Origin: Butyrivibrio fibrisolvens
GTDB lineage: Bacteria; Bacillota; Clostridia; Lachnospirales; Lachnospiraceae
Direction: 5' to 3'
Assembly: GCF_023206215.1 (NCBI RefSeq)
Contig: NZ_CP065800.1
Coordinates: 4,030,001 to 4,094,000 of the forward strand
DNA: 64,000 nucleotides
Below are positions 44,178 through 52,189 of the stretch, in pieces. Made by a program: the position numbers and the translations under genes. The notes under the pieces are model-generated. The model had not been told where the DNA came from. It saw only the letters and a list, made by a program, of their open reading frames with translations, and searched no databases. Each line of letters starts with the position of its first letter. Position 1 is the stretch's first letter.

Positions 44178-44798
44178 TTATTTCTTATCTTTCTTGTCCT
44201 TCTCTTCACCGGACTGTGTTCTTGCAGTTACAACAGAATCGATAAGACCGAACTTAAGCGCTTCCTCAGCTGACATCCAGTTATCACGCTCAGTTGCTGC
44301 TGCAATCTCTTCGTATGTTCTGCCTGTATTCTCAGCCATGATAGTATTCATCTTCTCACGTGTCTTGATGATATGCTTAGCAGCAATTTCGATCTCTGTA
44401 GCCTGACCCTGAGTTCCGCCAAGTGGCTGGTGGATCATGATCTCTGCATTAGGAAGTGCAAGACGCTTACCTTTGGCACCGCCTGTAAGAAGGAATGCAC
44501 CCATACTTGCTGCCATACCTATACAGATAGTAGACACATCACACTTGATGTACTGCATTGTATCATAGATAGCCATACCGGATGTAATCTCTCCACCGGG
44601 GCTGTTGATGTAAAGGTGGATATCCTTAGAAGGATCTTCTGCCTCAAGAAATAACAGCTGTGCTACTATTACACTTGCTGATGTAGCATTAACTTCCTCG
44701 CCAAGAAAGATAATACGGTCTTCAAGCAAACGTGAATATATATCATATGAACGTTCTCCACGGCTTGTCTGTTCAATGACATAAGGGATCAAACTCAT
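44178..44798 (-). CDS. clpP: ATP-dependent Clp protease proteolytic subunit ClpP
   Basis: 206 residues. Serine in [18 protein letters not shown] (nucleophile about residue 99), histidine in [16 protein letters not shown], aspartate in [18 protein letters not shown]. It forms the double-ring peptidase chamber with ClpX (and other Clp ATPases). The C-terminal tail is charged ([10 protein letters not shown]). TGGAGG precedes the start. First gene of clpP-clpX. Confidence 0.98.
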   Translation of the reverse strand: MSLIPYVIEQTSRGERSYDIYSRLLEDRIIFLGEEVNATSASVIVAQLLFLEAEDPSKDIHLYINSPGGEITSGMAIYDTMQYIKCDVSTICIGMAASMGAFLLTGGAKGKRLALPNAEIMIHQPLGGTQGQATEIEIAAKHIIKTREKMNTIMAENTGRTYEEIAAATERDNWMSAEEALKFGLIDSVVTARTQSGEEKDKKDKK

Positions 44799-45163
44799 TT
44801 TAATTGTCCTCCAATCTTTTTATGTCAACTAGTAAAATAAAAATAATGGTGCACTATAGCATCACAATATCAGTTTACGCTTTCTAAGGGGTTAAATCAA
44901 TGAAATAACTATAAAATCGTAATAATCGAAACCTATAACTGACAATTATGCTAAAGACAGGTACTCTGATCAAATATGAATGAGTTAGTACACGAGCAGC
45001 ATAAAACCAATTATTATATCGTCATTACAAGTCATTGACTTTACCTTTTATATAGTCAAATATACAAAATCACCTCCACAAGCAGATATAAATAAAGAAG
45101 TCTACTTATGGAGGATCATCTTATGTTTTATATTACTTTTTTCAAGTTCAAGAAATCAAAGAA
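44799..45163. other. Gap between tig and clpP with repeat D copy 3
   Basis: 365 bp without a convincing gene. GTACTCTGATCAAATATGAA TGAGTTAGTACAC at 44961-44993 is an inverted copy of family D (compare 11356-11409). A -10-like GATATAATAA lies near 45020 on the minus strand. A GGAGG followed by ATG on the plus strand near 45113 belongs to a frame antisense to tig and is not accepted as a gene. Confidence 0.6.
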
Positions 45164-46618
45164 TTATTCTTCTGTCTTCTTTGTTGTCTTTCTTGTTCTC
45201 TTTGGCTTTTCTTCTGTAGTCTCTTCAGAATCAGCCTTCTTAGCTGCAGTCTTTCTTGTTCTCTTTGGCTTTTCTTCTGTAGCCTCTTCAGCGTCAGCCT
45301 TCTCAGAAGCCTTCTTAGTTGTCTTTCTAGCAGCAGACTCCTTAGCGTTCTCTACGATGAACTCAGCAGCCTTCTGTACAGCAAGGTCCTCACGAAGAGT
45401 CTTGATCTGATTCTCACCAAGGATCTCCTTAACCTTCTCAACTTCCATCTGATACTGATCAGCCATCTTCTGAAGCTCAGCATTAACTTCGTCATCAGAA
45501 ACTTCGATGTTCTCAGCCTTAGCAACTTCTTCAAGAACAAGACGGCTCTTGATTCTCTCTTCAGCCTGAGGTCTTACCTGCTCGAGCATCTTCTCAGCTG
45601 TTGTACCTGTGTACTGGAGATACTGCTCCATTGTAAGTCCCTGATACTGCATTCTCTGAGCGAAATCATTAACGATCTGTCTCTGCTGTGTCTCAACCAT
45701 AGCTTCAGGAAGCTCGATCTCTGAATCATCGATAAGAGCCTTAACAGCCTCGTCTTCCTTCTTAGCCTTAGCCTCTGCATTCTTTCTATCTTCAAGCTTC
45801 TTCTTAACACTCTCTTTGTACTCAGCAAGTGTCTCGAACTCAGAAACGTTTGAAGCGAATTCATCATTTAATTCAGGAAGCTGCTTCTCTTTGATGCCCT
45901 TTACAGTGCACTTGAATGTTGCAGCCTTGCCTGCAAGTGACTTCTCCTGATACTCTTCAGGGAAAGTAACATTAACATCAACTTCCTTGCCGATCTCAGC
46001 ACCGATAAGCTGATCTTCGAAACCAGGAATGAATGAACCTGAACCGATTGTAAGAGGATAATCTGTTCCCTTACCACCTTCGAAAGCCTTATCATCAACA
46101 AATCCTTCGAAGTCAAGTGTGATCTGGTCATCAGCCTTAACAGCACGATCTGTAACTTCTACAACTCTTGCATTCTTGTTAAGCTCAGCCTTGATCTCAG
46201 CATCGATATCAGCATCTGTTACTTCTGTATCCTGCTTAGAAACCTTGATTCCCTTATACTTTCCAAGACCAACCGGTGGCTTAAGAGCAACTTCTGCTGT
46301 GAAAATGAAAGGCTTGCCAGACTCGATCTGAACAACTTCGATCTTAGGATTAGATACGATGGCCTCACCGCTCTCTTCTGCAGCCTTAGGATATTCGTTG
46401 TTGATAAGCTCGTTAGCAGCATCTTCATAGAAAACGCCTACACCGTACATACGCTCGATCATCTTACGAGGAGCCTTACCCTTACGGAATCCAGGAAGCT
46501 GGATCTTGTTTTTATCCTTATTATAAGCATTCTGAATAGCCTTCTCGAGTTCTTCTGCAGGAACTTCGATAGTAAGCTTCGCCATGCTCTTTTCTAATTT
46601 TTCTACCTGTACGCTCAT
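45164..46618 (-). CDS. tig: Trigger factor with a repetitive charged C-terminal tail
   Basis: 484 residues. N-terminal ribosome-binding domain with the signature GFRKGKAPRKMIE (about 43-55), an FKBP-type PPIase domain (about 150-245, DQITLDFEGFVDDKAFEGGK) and the C-terminal chaperone arms. Past about residue 430, where family members end, is an added tail of Lys/Glu/Thr made of two copies of ADxEExTEEKPKRTRKT. It helps new chains to fold at the ribosome exit. AAGGAGG lies about 14 bases upstream, a long spacing. It is upstream of clpP, but a 365-bp gap separates them. Confidence 0.95.
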   Translation of the reverse strand: MSVQVEKLEKSMAKLTIEVPAEELEKAIQNAYNKDKNKIQLPGFRKGKAPRKMIERMYGVGVFYEDAANELINNEYPKAAEESGEAIVSNPKIEVVQIESGKPFIFTAEVALKPPVGLGKYKGIKVSKQDTEVTDADIDAEIKAELNKNARVVEVTDRAVKADDQITLDFEGFVDDKAFEGGKGTDYPLTIGSGSFIPGFEDQLIGAEIGKEVDVNVTFPEEYQEKSLAGKAATFKCTVKGIKEKQLPELNDEFASNVSEFETLAEYKESVKKKLEDRKNAEAKAKKEDEAVKALIDDSEIELPEAMVETQQRQIVNDFAQRMQYQGLTMEQYLQYTGTTAEKMLEQVRPQAEERIKSRLVLEEVAKAENIEVSDDEVNAELQKMADQYQMEVEKVKEILGENQIKTLREDLAVQKAAEFIVENAKESAARKTTKKASEKADAEEATEEKPKRTRKTAAKKADSEETTEEKPKRTRKTTKKTEE

Positions 46619-46694
46619 TTTATGAATAAATCCTCCTTAAAAATATGTGCATAATAAACATAAACACAGCCATTTATGAATTGTACCACATGTG

Positions 46695-47234
46695 TCAAGC
46701 TTTTTCCACAACAAATTTATCAAGCTTTGTAAGCTGAGCATTACTGTATTCTTTACGCCCTGTTACATCTTCTTTAAACCAGTGAGGCGGATTATAATTT
46801 TCTGAAGCTTCAATAGAAGGAAATTCCACTTCTGCAATTACAAGCCCTTCAAAAAAACCTTCAAATATATCAAGCTCTATCTTGATCCCGCCCTCATAAA
46901 AAGCCTTGGCATCATCTGCATGTGTATCAAGATATTCTTTAGAAAATGCATCTTCATTGATTGGGATCAGATATCTTTTCTTAGTAATAATATTACCATC
47001 AGCCTTCTTCAGGAGATGATCATATGAAGATTCATCAAGCTCCATATTATACTCTTTTTTTGCAACAACACCGGCAGCTCCTTTATATGTCATATAGAAG
47101 TGATCATCTTCTTTCCTGACCCTTATAGCAGGATGTACATTAAGATACCCCTGCTCTATATAATGATAATCATACTTTTCCAGCTCATCCGGGAGCTTTC
47201 TAACTGTAAACTTTCTCTCAATTTCCATACCCAT
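46695..47234 (-). CDS. CYTH domain protein
   Basis: 179 residues. MGMEIERKFTVRKLPDELEK, AIRVRKEDDHFYMTYKGAAG, IELDIFEGFFEGLVIAEVEF and NPPHWFKEDVTGRKEYSNAQ correspond to the strands of the triphosphate tunnel metalloenzyme fold: EIERK at the start and alternating Glu/Lys/Arg that bind metal and triphosphate. Likely an inorganic tripolyphosphatase or related nucleotide hydrolase. AGAGGT supports the start. It lies upstream of tig on the same strand, 76 bp away. Confidence 0.9.
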   Translation of the reverse strand: MGMEIERKFTVRKLPDELEKYDYHYIEQGYLNVHPAIRVRKEDDHFYMTYKGAAGVVAKKEYNMELDESSYDHLLKKADGNIITKKRYLIPINEDAFSKEYLDTHADDAKAFYEGGIKIELDIFEGFFEGLVIAEVEFPSIEASENYNPPHWFKEDVTGRKEYSNAQLTKLDKFVVEKA

Positions 47235-47335
47235 AGATATACCTCTTTATAAAAATCAGTTACTATTTTTTATTTTGCTTGCAAACATTTCATCAGCCGT
47301 ATTTGATTTTATAATGTCTTTACGCAAAGGTCAAA

Positions 47336-47420
47336 GTTTGAAAGTATTCCACTTTCAAACCCAAATTGATGTCGCGAGCTCCATCAATTTGAACCATTAG
47401 TCACTCGCTTTGCTCGCGAC
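47336..47420 (+). repeat. Structured repeat, family B copy 2
   Basis: GTTTGAAAGT-attcc-ACTTTCAAAC, CAAATTGATG/CATCAATTTG with GTCGCGAG in the loop, then GTCACTCGCTTTGCTCGCGAC. Versus copy 1 the second stem changes G-C to A-T in a paired position. It is oriented opposite to the flanking genes, in the gap between malQ and the CYTH gene, with no start codon following. Confidence 0.7.
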
Positions 47421-47427
47421 ATTAGGT

Positions 47428-47478
47428 AAAAAGCGGCGTGGTATCCACCTGTACAACCATCGAGGATACCACGCCGCT
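47428..47478 (-). terminator. Terminator of malQ
   Basis: AGCGGCGTGGTATCC (47432-47446) with GGATACCACGCCGCT (47464-47478), perfect 15 bp; on the minus strand TTTTT follows. It is close to the malQ stop at 47510. Confidence 0.92.
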
Positions 47479-47509
47479 AAGGCAAGCATTCTATATATTT
47501 ATTTCAAGA

Positions 47510-49048
47510 TCAGATTCTTCCATATGTTTTGGTCATATCATACATGCGCTGTGCAAGTTCGTCTGTGCATGCATCCTTACCAAGGCGCCACTGCCAGTTG
47601 CCACCAAGCACTGAAGGAGTATTGATCCTGGCGCTATCATCAAGATTCAGATAATCCTGCATAGGAATAACACAGGTATCTGCAACGGATGCCATCGCAC
47701 TTCTTATGAAGATCCATGCAATATCCTTACGTGTATGAATATCAAGATACTTCTTGGCAAAAGCTCTGTCCTTGGAATTGCAGGTCTCATACCAGCCCCT
47801 TGTAGTCTCATTGTCATGAGTTCCTGTATATACGATACAGTTGTGAGGATAGTTGTGAGGAAGGTAGTCACTCTCCTCTCTTGAGTCAAATGCAAACTGT
47901 AACACTTTCATGCCGGGAAAACCTGTTTTCTGGACCAGCTTTAATACAGAAGGTGTAAGGAATCCCAGATCTTCTGCAATAACGCGAAGGCTATCGCCAA
48001 ACTTATCTTTCATGGTCTTGAAAAGATCATATCCAGGTCCCTTCTCCCAATGGCCAAACTCTGCTGTAGGATCACCATAAGGAATAGAATAATACTCATC
48101 AAATCCTCTGAAATGATCGATCCTGACTACATCATAAAGTTCGAAGCAGTGGCTGATTCTCCTCATCCACCATTCGTAGCCTGTCTTCTTGTGATATGGC
48201 CAGTCATAAAGAGGATTGCCCCAGAGCTGTCCCGTAGCACTAAAGGAATCCGGAGGGCATCCTGCAACTCCCAGAGGAACATTATCCTTATCAAACTGGA
48301 ATAACTTGGGATTGGCCCAGGTATCTGCGCTGTCATAAGCTACATAGATCGGGATATCTCCGATTATCTCAACACCTTTTTGATGAGCATAATTTTTGAT
48401 TTCTGCCCACTGAATAGCAAATTCAAATTGCAGGAAGCGATAGAAGTTAACTTCGTCATCGTATTTGTCCATGCACTTTTCTATAGTAGCCTTATCTCTT
48501 AATCTTTCATTATCAGGCCACTTATTAAAGCCCTGACCATCATGAACATTTTTAAGCGCCATGAAAAGAGCATAATCATCAAGCCACCATGCATTTGTTT
48601 TAATAAAAGATGCAAATCTCTTTACATACGCTGGGTCTGCACTATTAGAACTTTTGGAAGAAAGTCCGCTGTTTCTGAAAGCTATCTCCAAAAGCTTAAA
48701 GCGACCTTTATAGAGCTTTTCATAATCAACACATGAAGGATCCTTGCCAAAGTCAAAGCCCTTAAGATCTTCTACTTTTAAAAAGCCTCTTTCTATAAGA
48801 ATATCAATATCAATAAAATAAGGATTACCTGCAAATGTAGAAAAAGACTGGTACGGAGAATCCCCGTAGCTTGTAGGTCCAAGCGGCAGGATCTGCCAGT
48901 AGCTCTGACCGGCCTTACTTAAAAAATCAATAAAATTAAAAGCTTCCTTTCCAAAGGTACCTATACCATATGGTGAAGGAATGCTTGAAACAGGAAGCAG
49001 CACTCCGCTCCTTCTTGTTTTTAATGTTTTTTCAGTCTTTTTAGACAT
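47510..49048 (-). CDS. malQ: 4-alpha-glucanotransferase (amylomaltase)
   Basis: 512 residues. RRSGVLLPVSSIPSPYGIGT, YWQILPLGPTSYGDSPYQSF, VRIDHFRGFDEYYSIP (nucleophile Asp), VIAEDLGFLTPSV (acid/base Glu) and VYTGTHDNETTRGWY are the GH77 motifs in order. It is a cytosolic disproportionating enzyme for malto-oligosaccharides and glycogen. GGGGGT precedes the ATG. A LacI-type palindrome lies at the probable transcription start, pointing to control by a sugar-responsive repressor. Confidence 0.97.
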   Translation of the reverse strand: MSKKTEKTLKTRRSGVLLPVSSIPSPYGIGTFGKEAFNFIDFLSKAGQSYWQILPLGPTSYGDSPYQSFSTFAGNPYFIDIDILIERGFLKVEDLKGFDFGKDPSCVDYEKLYKGRFKLLEIAFRNSGLSSKSSNSADPAYVKRFASFIKTNAWWLDDYALFMALKNVHDGQGFNKWPDNERLRDKATIEKCMDKYDDEVNFYRFLQFEFAIQWAEIKNYAHQKGVEIIGDIPIYVAYDSADTWANPKLFQFDKDNVPLGVAGCPPDSFSATGQLWGNPLYDWPYHKKTGYEWWMRRISHCFELYDVVRIDHFRGFDEYYSIPYGDPTAEFGHWEKGPGYDLFKTMKDKFGDSLRVIAEDLGFLTPSVLKLVQKTGFPGMKVLQFAFDSREESDYLPHNYPHNCIVYTGTHDNETTRGWYETCNSKDRAFAKKYLDIHTRKDIAWIFIRSAMASVADTCVIPMQDYLNLDDSARINTPSVLGGNWQWRLGKDACTDELAQRMYDMTKTYGRI

Positions 49049-49077
49049 TATATGACCCCCTGCATTCAGATTTTTAG

Positions 49078-49089
49078 GAAAACGTTTTC
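49078..49089 (-). promoter_or_regulatory. LacI-family type operator at the malQ promoter
   Basis: GAAAACGTTTTC, a perfect 12-bp palindrome with a central CG, typical of LacI-family (MalR/CcpA-like) sites. It lies immediately downstream of a -10-like TATTAT (49099-49094), with a TTTGCA -35-like box 17 bases further up (49122-49117). Confidence 0.6.
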
Positions 49090-49136
49090 TTGTATAATAT
49101 CACATATCATTATATTTGCAAATATTATTTTCCAAA

Positions 49137-50087
49137 TCAGTTCTCAGGAACTTCAATGCCATACATATCTGTTACGGACTGAGTCTTCCATATAAGATCA
49201 CGCCACTGTTCAACCTGTTCAGGAGTAAGGAAGCCTTCGCAGGTTCTCATAAATCCTGTCTTATAGGAAGCATATAATAGTCCATTCTTGATGGCATTGA
49301 CGCTGTCTTTAGTTTCCAGATAATAGTGAATAAAGCCGGAAATAAGAGCATTGCCGGCTCCCAGCGAATTGACAACTTCATTGGTCTTGACTGAATTGTA
49401 GTGGAATTTGACATGCCTATCTCTATCATAGAGGATAAGACCGGTTTTGCCCTGACCCAGGATTATGATCTCAGGATCATAGCGCCTTGCAAAGTCATCT
49501 ATAAATTCATATGGATCACCTTCAATAGTATCATCGCTTATATAGATGATGTCTGCATTCTCCAAAAAGTCAGCGTTATACTTTTCTTTTTCTTTGGAAT
49601 ATGAGCGCATATTAAGGGCAATCTTCTTGCCGGCTGAAAGAGCATAGTGAATGAAAGGTCTGCAGAAATTTGCATTAGAAACAAGTAAAAGGTCAGCTTC
49701 AGCCATGATAGGTCTTACCATTGACATATCATACTTGGCTTCCCTTATATCCTTAAGATCCTGGAATATAAGCTGGTGCTGATCATTATCAAAAAAGATA
49801 ATCTCTGAAGGAGTTGATTTCATAACAGGAAGTATATAATCCGTATTAATATGAACTTTAAAATCAGGCGGATTGAATACTTCAACATTCTGATCCTGTC
49901 CGACAACAGACATAAAATATACCTGATCCCCAAGAGTGGTCAGGGCAAATGCTTCATTCATAGCATCGCCTCCGCCTCCGACATAAATAGGTGAATCGTG
50001 TATCATCCTATTCATGTCAAAGGGAATACTGTCAACCTTGATTACAGTTTCAAACTGGGTTATACCTGCTATGACAATTTTACTCAT
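49137..50087 (-). CDS. PfkB-family carbohydrate kinase-like protein with GAGN in place of GAGD
   Basis: 316 residues from the ATG with AAAGGAG 6 bases upstream. SKIVIAGITQFETVIKVDSI, YVGGGGDAMNEAFALTTLGD, VGQDQ and the sugar-binding GG region are typical ribokinase/PfkB. The C-terminal signature reads NSLGAGNALISGFIHY where catalysis needs GAGD; the base Asp is Asn. The anion-hole glycines remain. It may be a weak kinase or a sugar-binding regulator; sugar unknown. It follows a TetR-family gene after 60 bp. Confidence 0.82.
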   Translation of the reverse strand: MSKIVIAGITQFETVIKVDSIPFDMNRMIHDSPIYVGGGGDAMNEAFALTTLGDQVYFMSVVGQDQNVEVFNPPDFKVHINTDYILPVMKSTPSEIIFFDNDQHQLIFQDLKDIREAKYDMSMVRPIMAEADLLLVSNANFCRPFIHYALSAGKKIALNMRSYSKEKEKYNADFLENADIIYISDDTIEGDPYEFIDDFARRYDPEIIILGQGKTGLILYDRDRHVKFHYNSVKTNEVVNSLGAGNALISGFIHYYLETKDSVNAIKNGLLYASYKTGFMRTCEGFLTPEQVEQWRDLIWKTQSVTDMYGIEVPEN

Positions 50088-50147
50088 GGCCACTCCTTTC
50101 ACCATTAGCGGTTTTCGGATCATAGTCTCATAGTATGTTTTTCGGTA

Positions 50148-50747
50148 TCATACGTATGTAAGTTTAGCCATCATGTCAAAATAGTGAGATACCTGCTGTA
50201 CATATATTCCCGAATCCATCATATCTTTAAACATGAGTTTTCTTTGAACATTGTTCCTTGTAAAGTGGAGCATTTCTTCAATAGCCTTGATATCAACTTC
50301 AGGATTTATGTGAACAAAATCTGCATTTTGCAAAGCTTTGGAATATACATCACGACTTTTCTTTTTTTCATCTTCAGGTTCAAATGTATCAGGATCAGTC
50401 TCAGTTTCTGCAGACTCCAAAAAAGCAATCATATACGGATACTGATCCATGATAGACTCTTCTGAAGCAATGATCTGACGCCAGATAGTAAAATAGTCTG
50501 TCTCAGATGCAGATACATTGCTCCTTATCTCCAATTGAAGAAAACGTATACTATAATCACGAAGAAAGCGGTAAAGTTCCTGCTTAGTTCCAAAGTAATG
50601 AAAAAGAAGGCCCTTACTGATCCCGGCTTCCTTAACTATCACATCCGTGCTTCCATTCTTATATCCATTCAAGGCAAATATCTTAAGTGCCCCATTTAGT
50701 ATTCTGTCCTGTTTTTCTTTTTTCAGGTCAAAAAACTTATCGTCCAT
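50148..50747 (-). CDS. TetR/AcrR family regulator
   Basis: 199 residues. The N-terminal helix-turn-helix is clear: KQDRILNGALKIFALNGYKN, STDVIVKEAGISKGLLFHYFG, TKQELYRFLRDYS (residues about 12-65). The C-terminal ligand domain is helical and not assignable. GGGAGATATAAGGC precedes ATG. It lies upstream of the PfkB-like gene on the same strand and may regulate both. No divergent partner. Confidence 0.92.
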   Translation of the reverse strand: MDDKFFDLKKEKQDRILNGALKIFALNGYKNGSTDVIVKEAGISKGLLFHYFGTKQELYRFLRDYSIRFLQLEIRSNVSASETDYFTIWRQIIASEESIMDQYPYMIAFLESAETETDPDTFEPEDEKKKSRDVYSKALQNADFVHINPEVDIKAIEEMLHFTRNNVQRKLMFKDMMDSGIYVQQVSHYFDMMAKLTYV

Positions 50748-50906
50748 GCCTTATATCTCCCAAATCTATAATTATATTACCATTATGCCACAAATCTGTT
50801 AATTTGGTAGGATTTTTCCTCTTTTCCATTTGCTCAAAATGTATTAAAATAAAATCACGTGTAGAAATAAGTTAATGTGCCCGGTGGCACAGGAAGGTGG
50901 CTTACA

Positions 50907-51194
50907 ATGTCTAAATCACACGGTTTCGGTAAATTTGTAATGTTTTGTGCTGCTACAGCTGCAGCCGCTGCAGGTATTTACTATTACCTCAACAAGAAGA
51001 ACAGTGAATTCGACGATGATCTCGAAGATGATGATTTCGATGATTTCGATGATTTTGATGATGCTGATATAGAAGAAGGCTCATCAAATGAACGCGGATA
51101 TGTTAACCTTGATCGTGCTTCCAATGAAGACGATAAAGAAGAGGAAAAAGCCGCTGAATCTGAAACAGAAGAATTCTTCGATGATGAGAAATAA
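50907..51194 (+). CDS. Small single-pass membrane protein with acidic tail
   Basis: 95 residues from the ATG with AAGGTGG upstream. MSKSHGFGKFVMFCAATAAA and AAAGIYYYLNKK form a short N-terminal anchor (about 9-29). The remainder is strongly acidic, FDDDLEDDDFDDFDDFDDAD, then Ser/Glu-rich. No family recognised; the acidic tail is probably cytosolic or a surface decoy for cations or proteins. Followed by a strong terminator. Composition makes homology hard to judge. Confidence 0.65.
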   Translation: MSKSHGFGKFVMFCAATAAAAAGIYYYLNKKNSEFDDDLEDDDFDDFDDFDDADIEEGSSNERGYVNLDRASNEDDKEEEKAAESETEEFFDDEK

Positions 51195-51220
51195 TATTAT
51201 TACCTGCATGAAAAGTCTCA

Positions 51221-51251
51221 AAAAGGCATCCGCACAAAGCGGATGCCTTTT
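51221..51251. terminator. Bidirectional rho-independent terminator
   Basis: AAAAGGCATCCGC, loop ACAAA, GCGGATGCCTTTT: a perfect 13-bp stem between the acidic protein and DUF2225 genes. Confidence 0.92.
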
Positions 51252-51308
51252 ATATTATTTGAAATCATTTTTAACTTTACTTATAGCATTAATATATTTT
51301 AATACAGA

Positions 51309-52175
51309 TTATGCCCTCATCTTATCTTCTATCATATCCTTAAGATCACGTGCCTTCTCCTTGGTATGATTGCTGGCAGATCTGGATACAAGAATCTCTC
51401 CTATAAGTTTCAATGAAGGAGTATAATCTTCATTTTCCATATAAAGAGCAGCCAGAAGATAATCAAGCGTGATAGTATTCATCCCGGCAATAGGGAAGGA
51501 CTCACTCTGCTTAGCTGTAACAAAGCCTTCAAGAGCATTTTTCAAAAGCTCTTTCTCTTCGTCCTTAAGTTCCTTCTGACGCTGCTCATCATAATGAGGC
51601 AGCGACATTGTTACCGGATCACGGAGCATCTGCCTTATAAGCCAGGCATATCTAAGACATAGATATGCCTTCTCAGAAGCCTTGGCATCCTTGACTATAG
51701 CATTGGCAAGTGCAAGCTGATAACGCTCAAGAGCATCATCATATGTATATATTTCATACTTATGCTTTATAGGTCTGAAATTCAGACTTATCCTTTCGCG
51801 GACAGCATCCTTCTGCCTTTTGGTTATCATATCAAAATATCTGGCAAGAGCAGCATATCCACAAGCCGGACATGCAACTATGTCATATTTGATCTCATCC
51901 ATAATATCATAGATAGGATGAAGATCTATCTCCTGTTCCTTGACATGAACCTTACCGGTTCTGACTGTTAGCGATGTAAAGCTGGTCTCGCACACAGGAC
52001 ATACGTACTTCTTTTCAAAAACCAGAGTTTTTTCTTCAGGGAGCTCATCAGCAACAGATACTGTTTTGGGCTCTTCTTTGGGCTTTTCTTCAACTTTCTT
52101 TTCTGAATTGTCGAATATCTTCTCACCTTTTAGACTACCTAATCCGAATTTCTCAAGTCCCGAAAATAATGACAT
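51309..52175 (-). CDS. DUF2225 family protein
   Basis: 288 residues. A charged N-terminal region (about 1-50) precedes the zinc-ribbon pair YVCPVCETSFTSLTVRTGK (about 58-61) and VACPACGYAALARYFDMIT (about 107-110), the signature of DUF2225, followed by a helical TPR-like domain (about 140-285). Its function is unknown; the zinc site suggests nucleic-acid or protein binding. AAAGGAG supports the start. It lies 14 bp after glnS, hence probably in its operon. Confidence 0.88.
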   Translation of the reverse strand: MSLFSGLEKFGLGSLKGEKIFDNSEKKVEEKPKEEPKTVSVADELPEEKTLVFEKKYVCPVCETSFTSLTVRTGKVHVKEQEIDLHPIYDIMDEIKYDIVACPACGYAALARYFDMITKRQKDAVRERISLNFRPIKHKYEIYTYDDALERYQLALANAIVKDAKASEKAYLCLRYAWLIRQMLRDPVTMSLPHYDEQRQKELKDEEKELLKNALEGFVTAKQSESFPIAGMNTITLDYLLAALYMENEDYTPSLKLIGEILVSRSASNHTKEKARDLKDMIEDKMRA

Positions 52176-52189
52176 AGCAGCACACTCCT

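Noticed and set aside
45108-45410. A plus-strand frame with GGAGG before ATG, rich in Phe/Val/Ser
   Set aside because: It is antisense to the repetitive tail of trigger factor; its composition is just the complement of Lys/Glu codons.
17024-47420. CRISPR-like arrangement of the dispersed repeats
   Set aside because: The copies are far apart, single, palindromic and not separated by uniform spacers; no cas genes are present.
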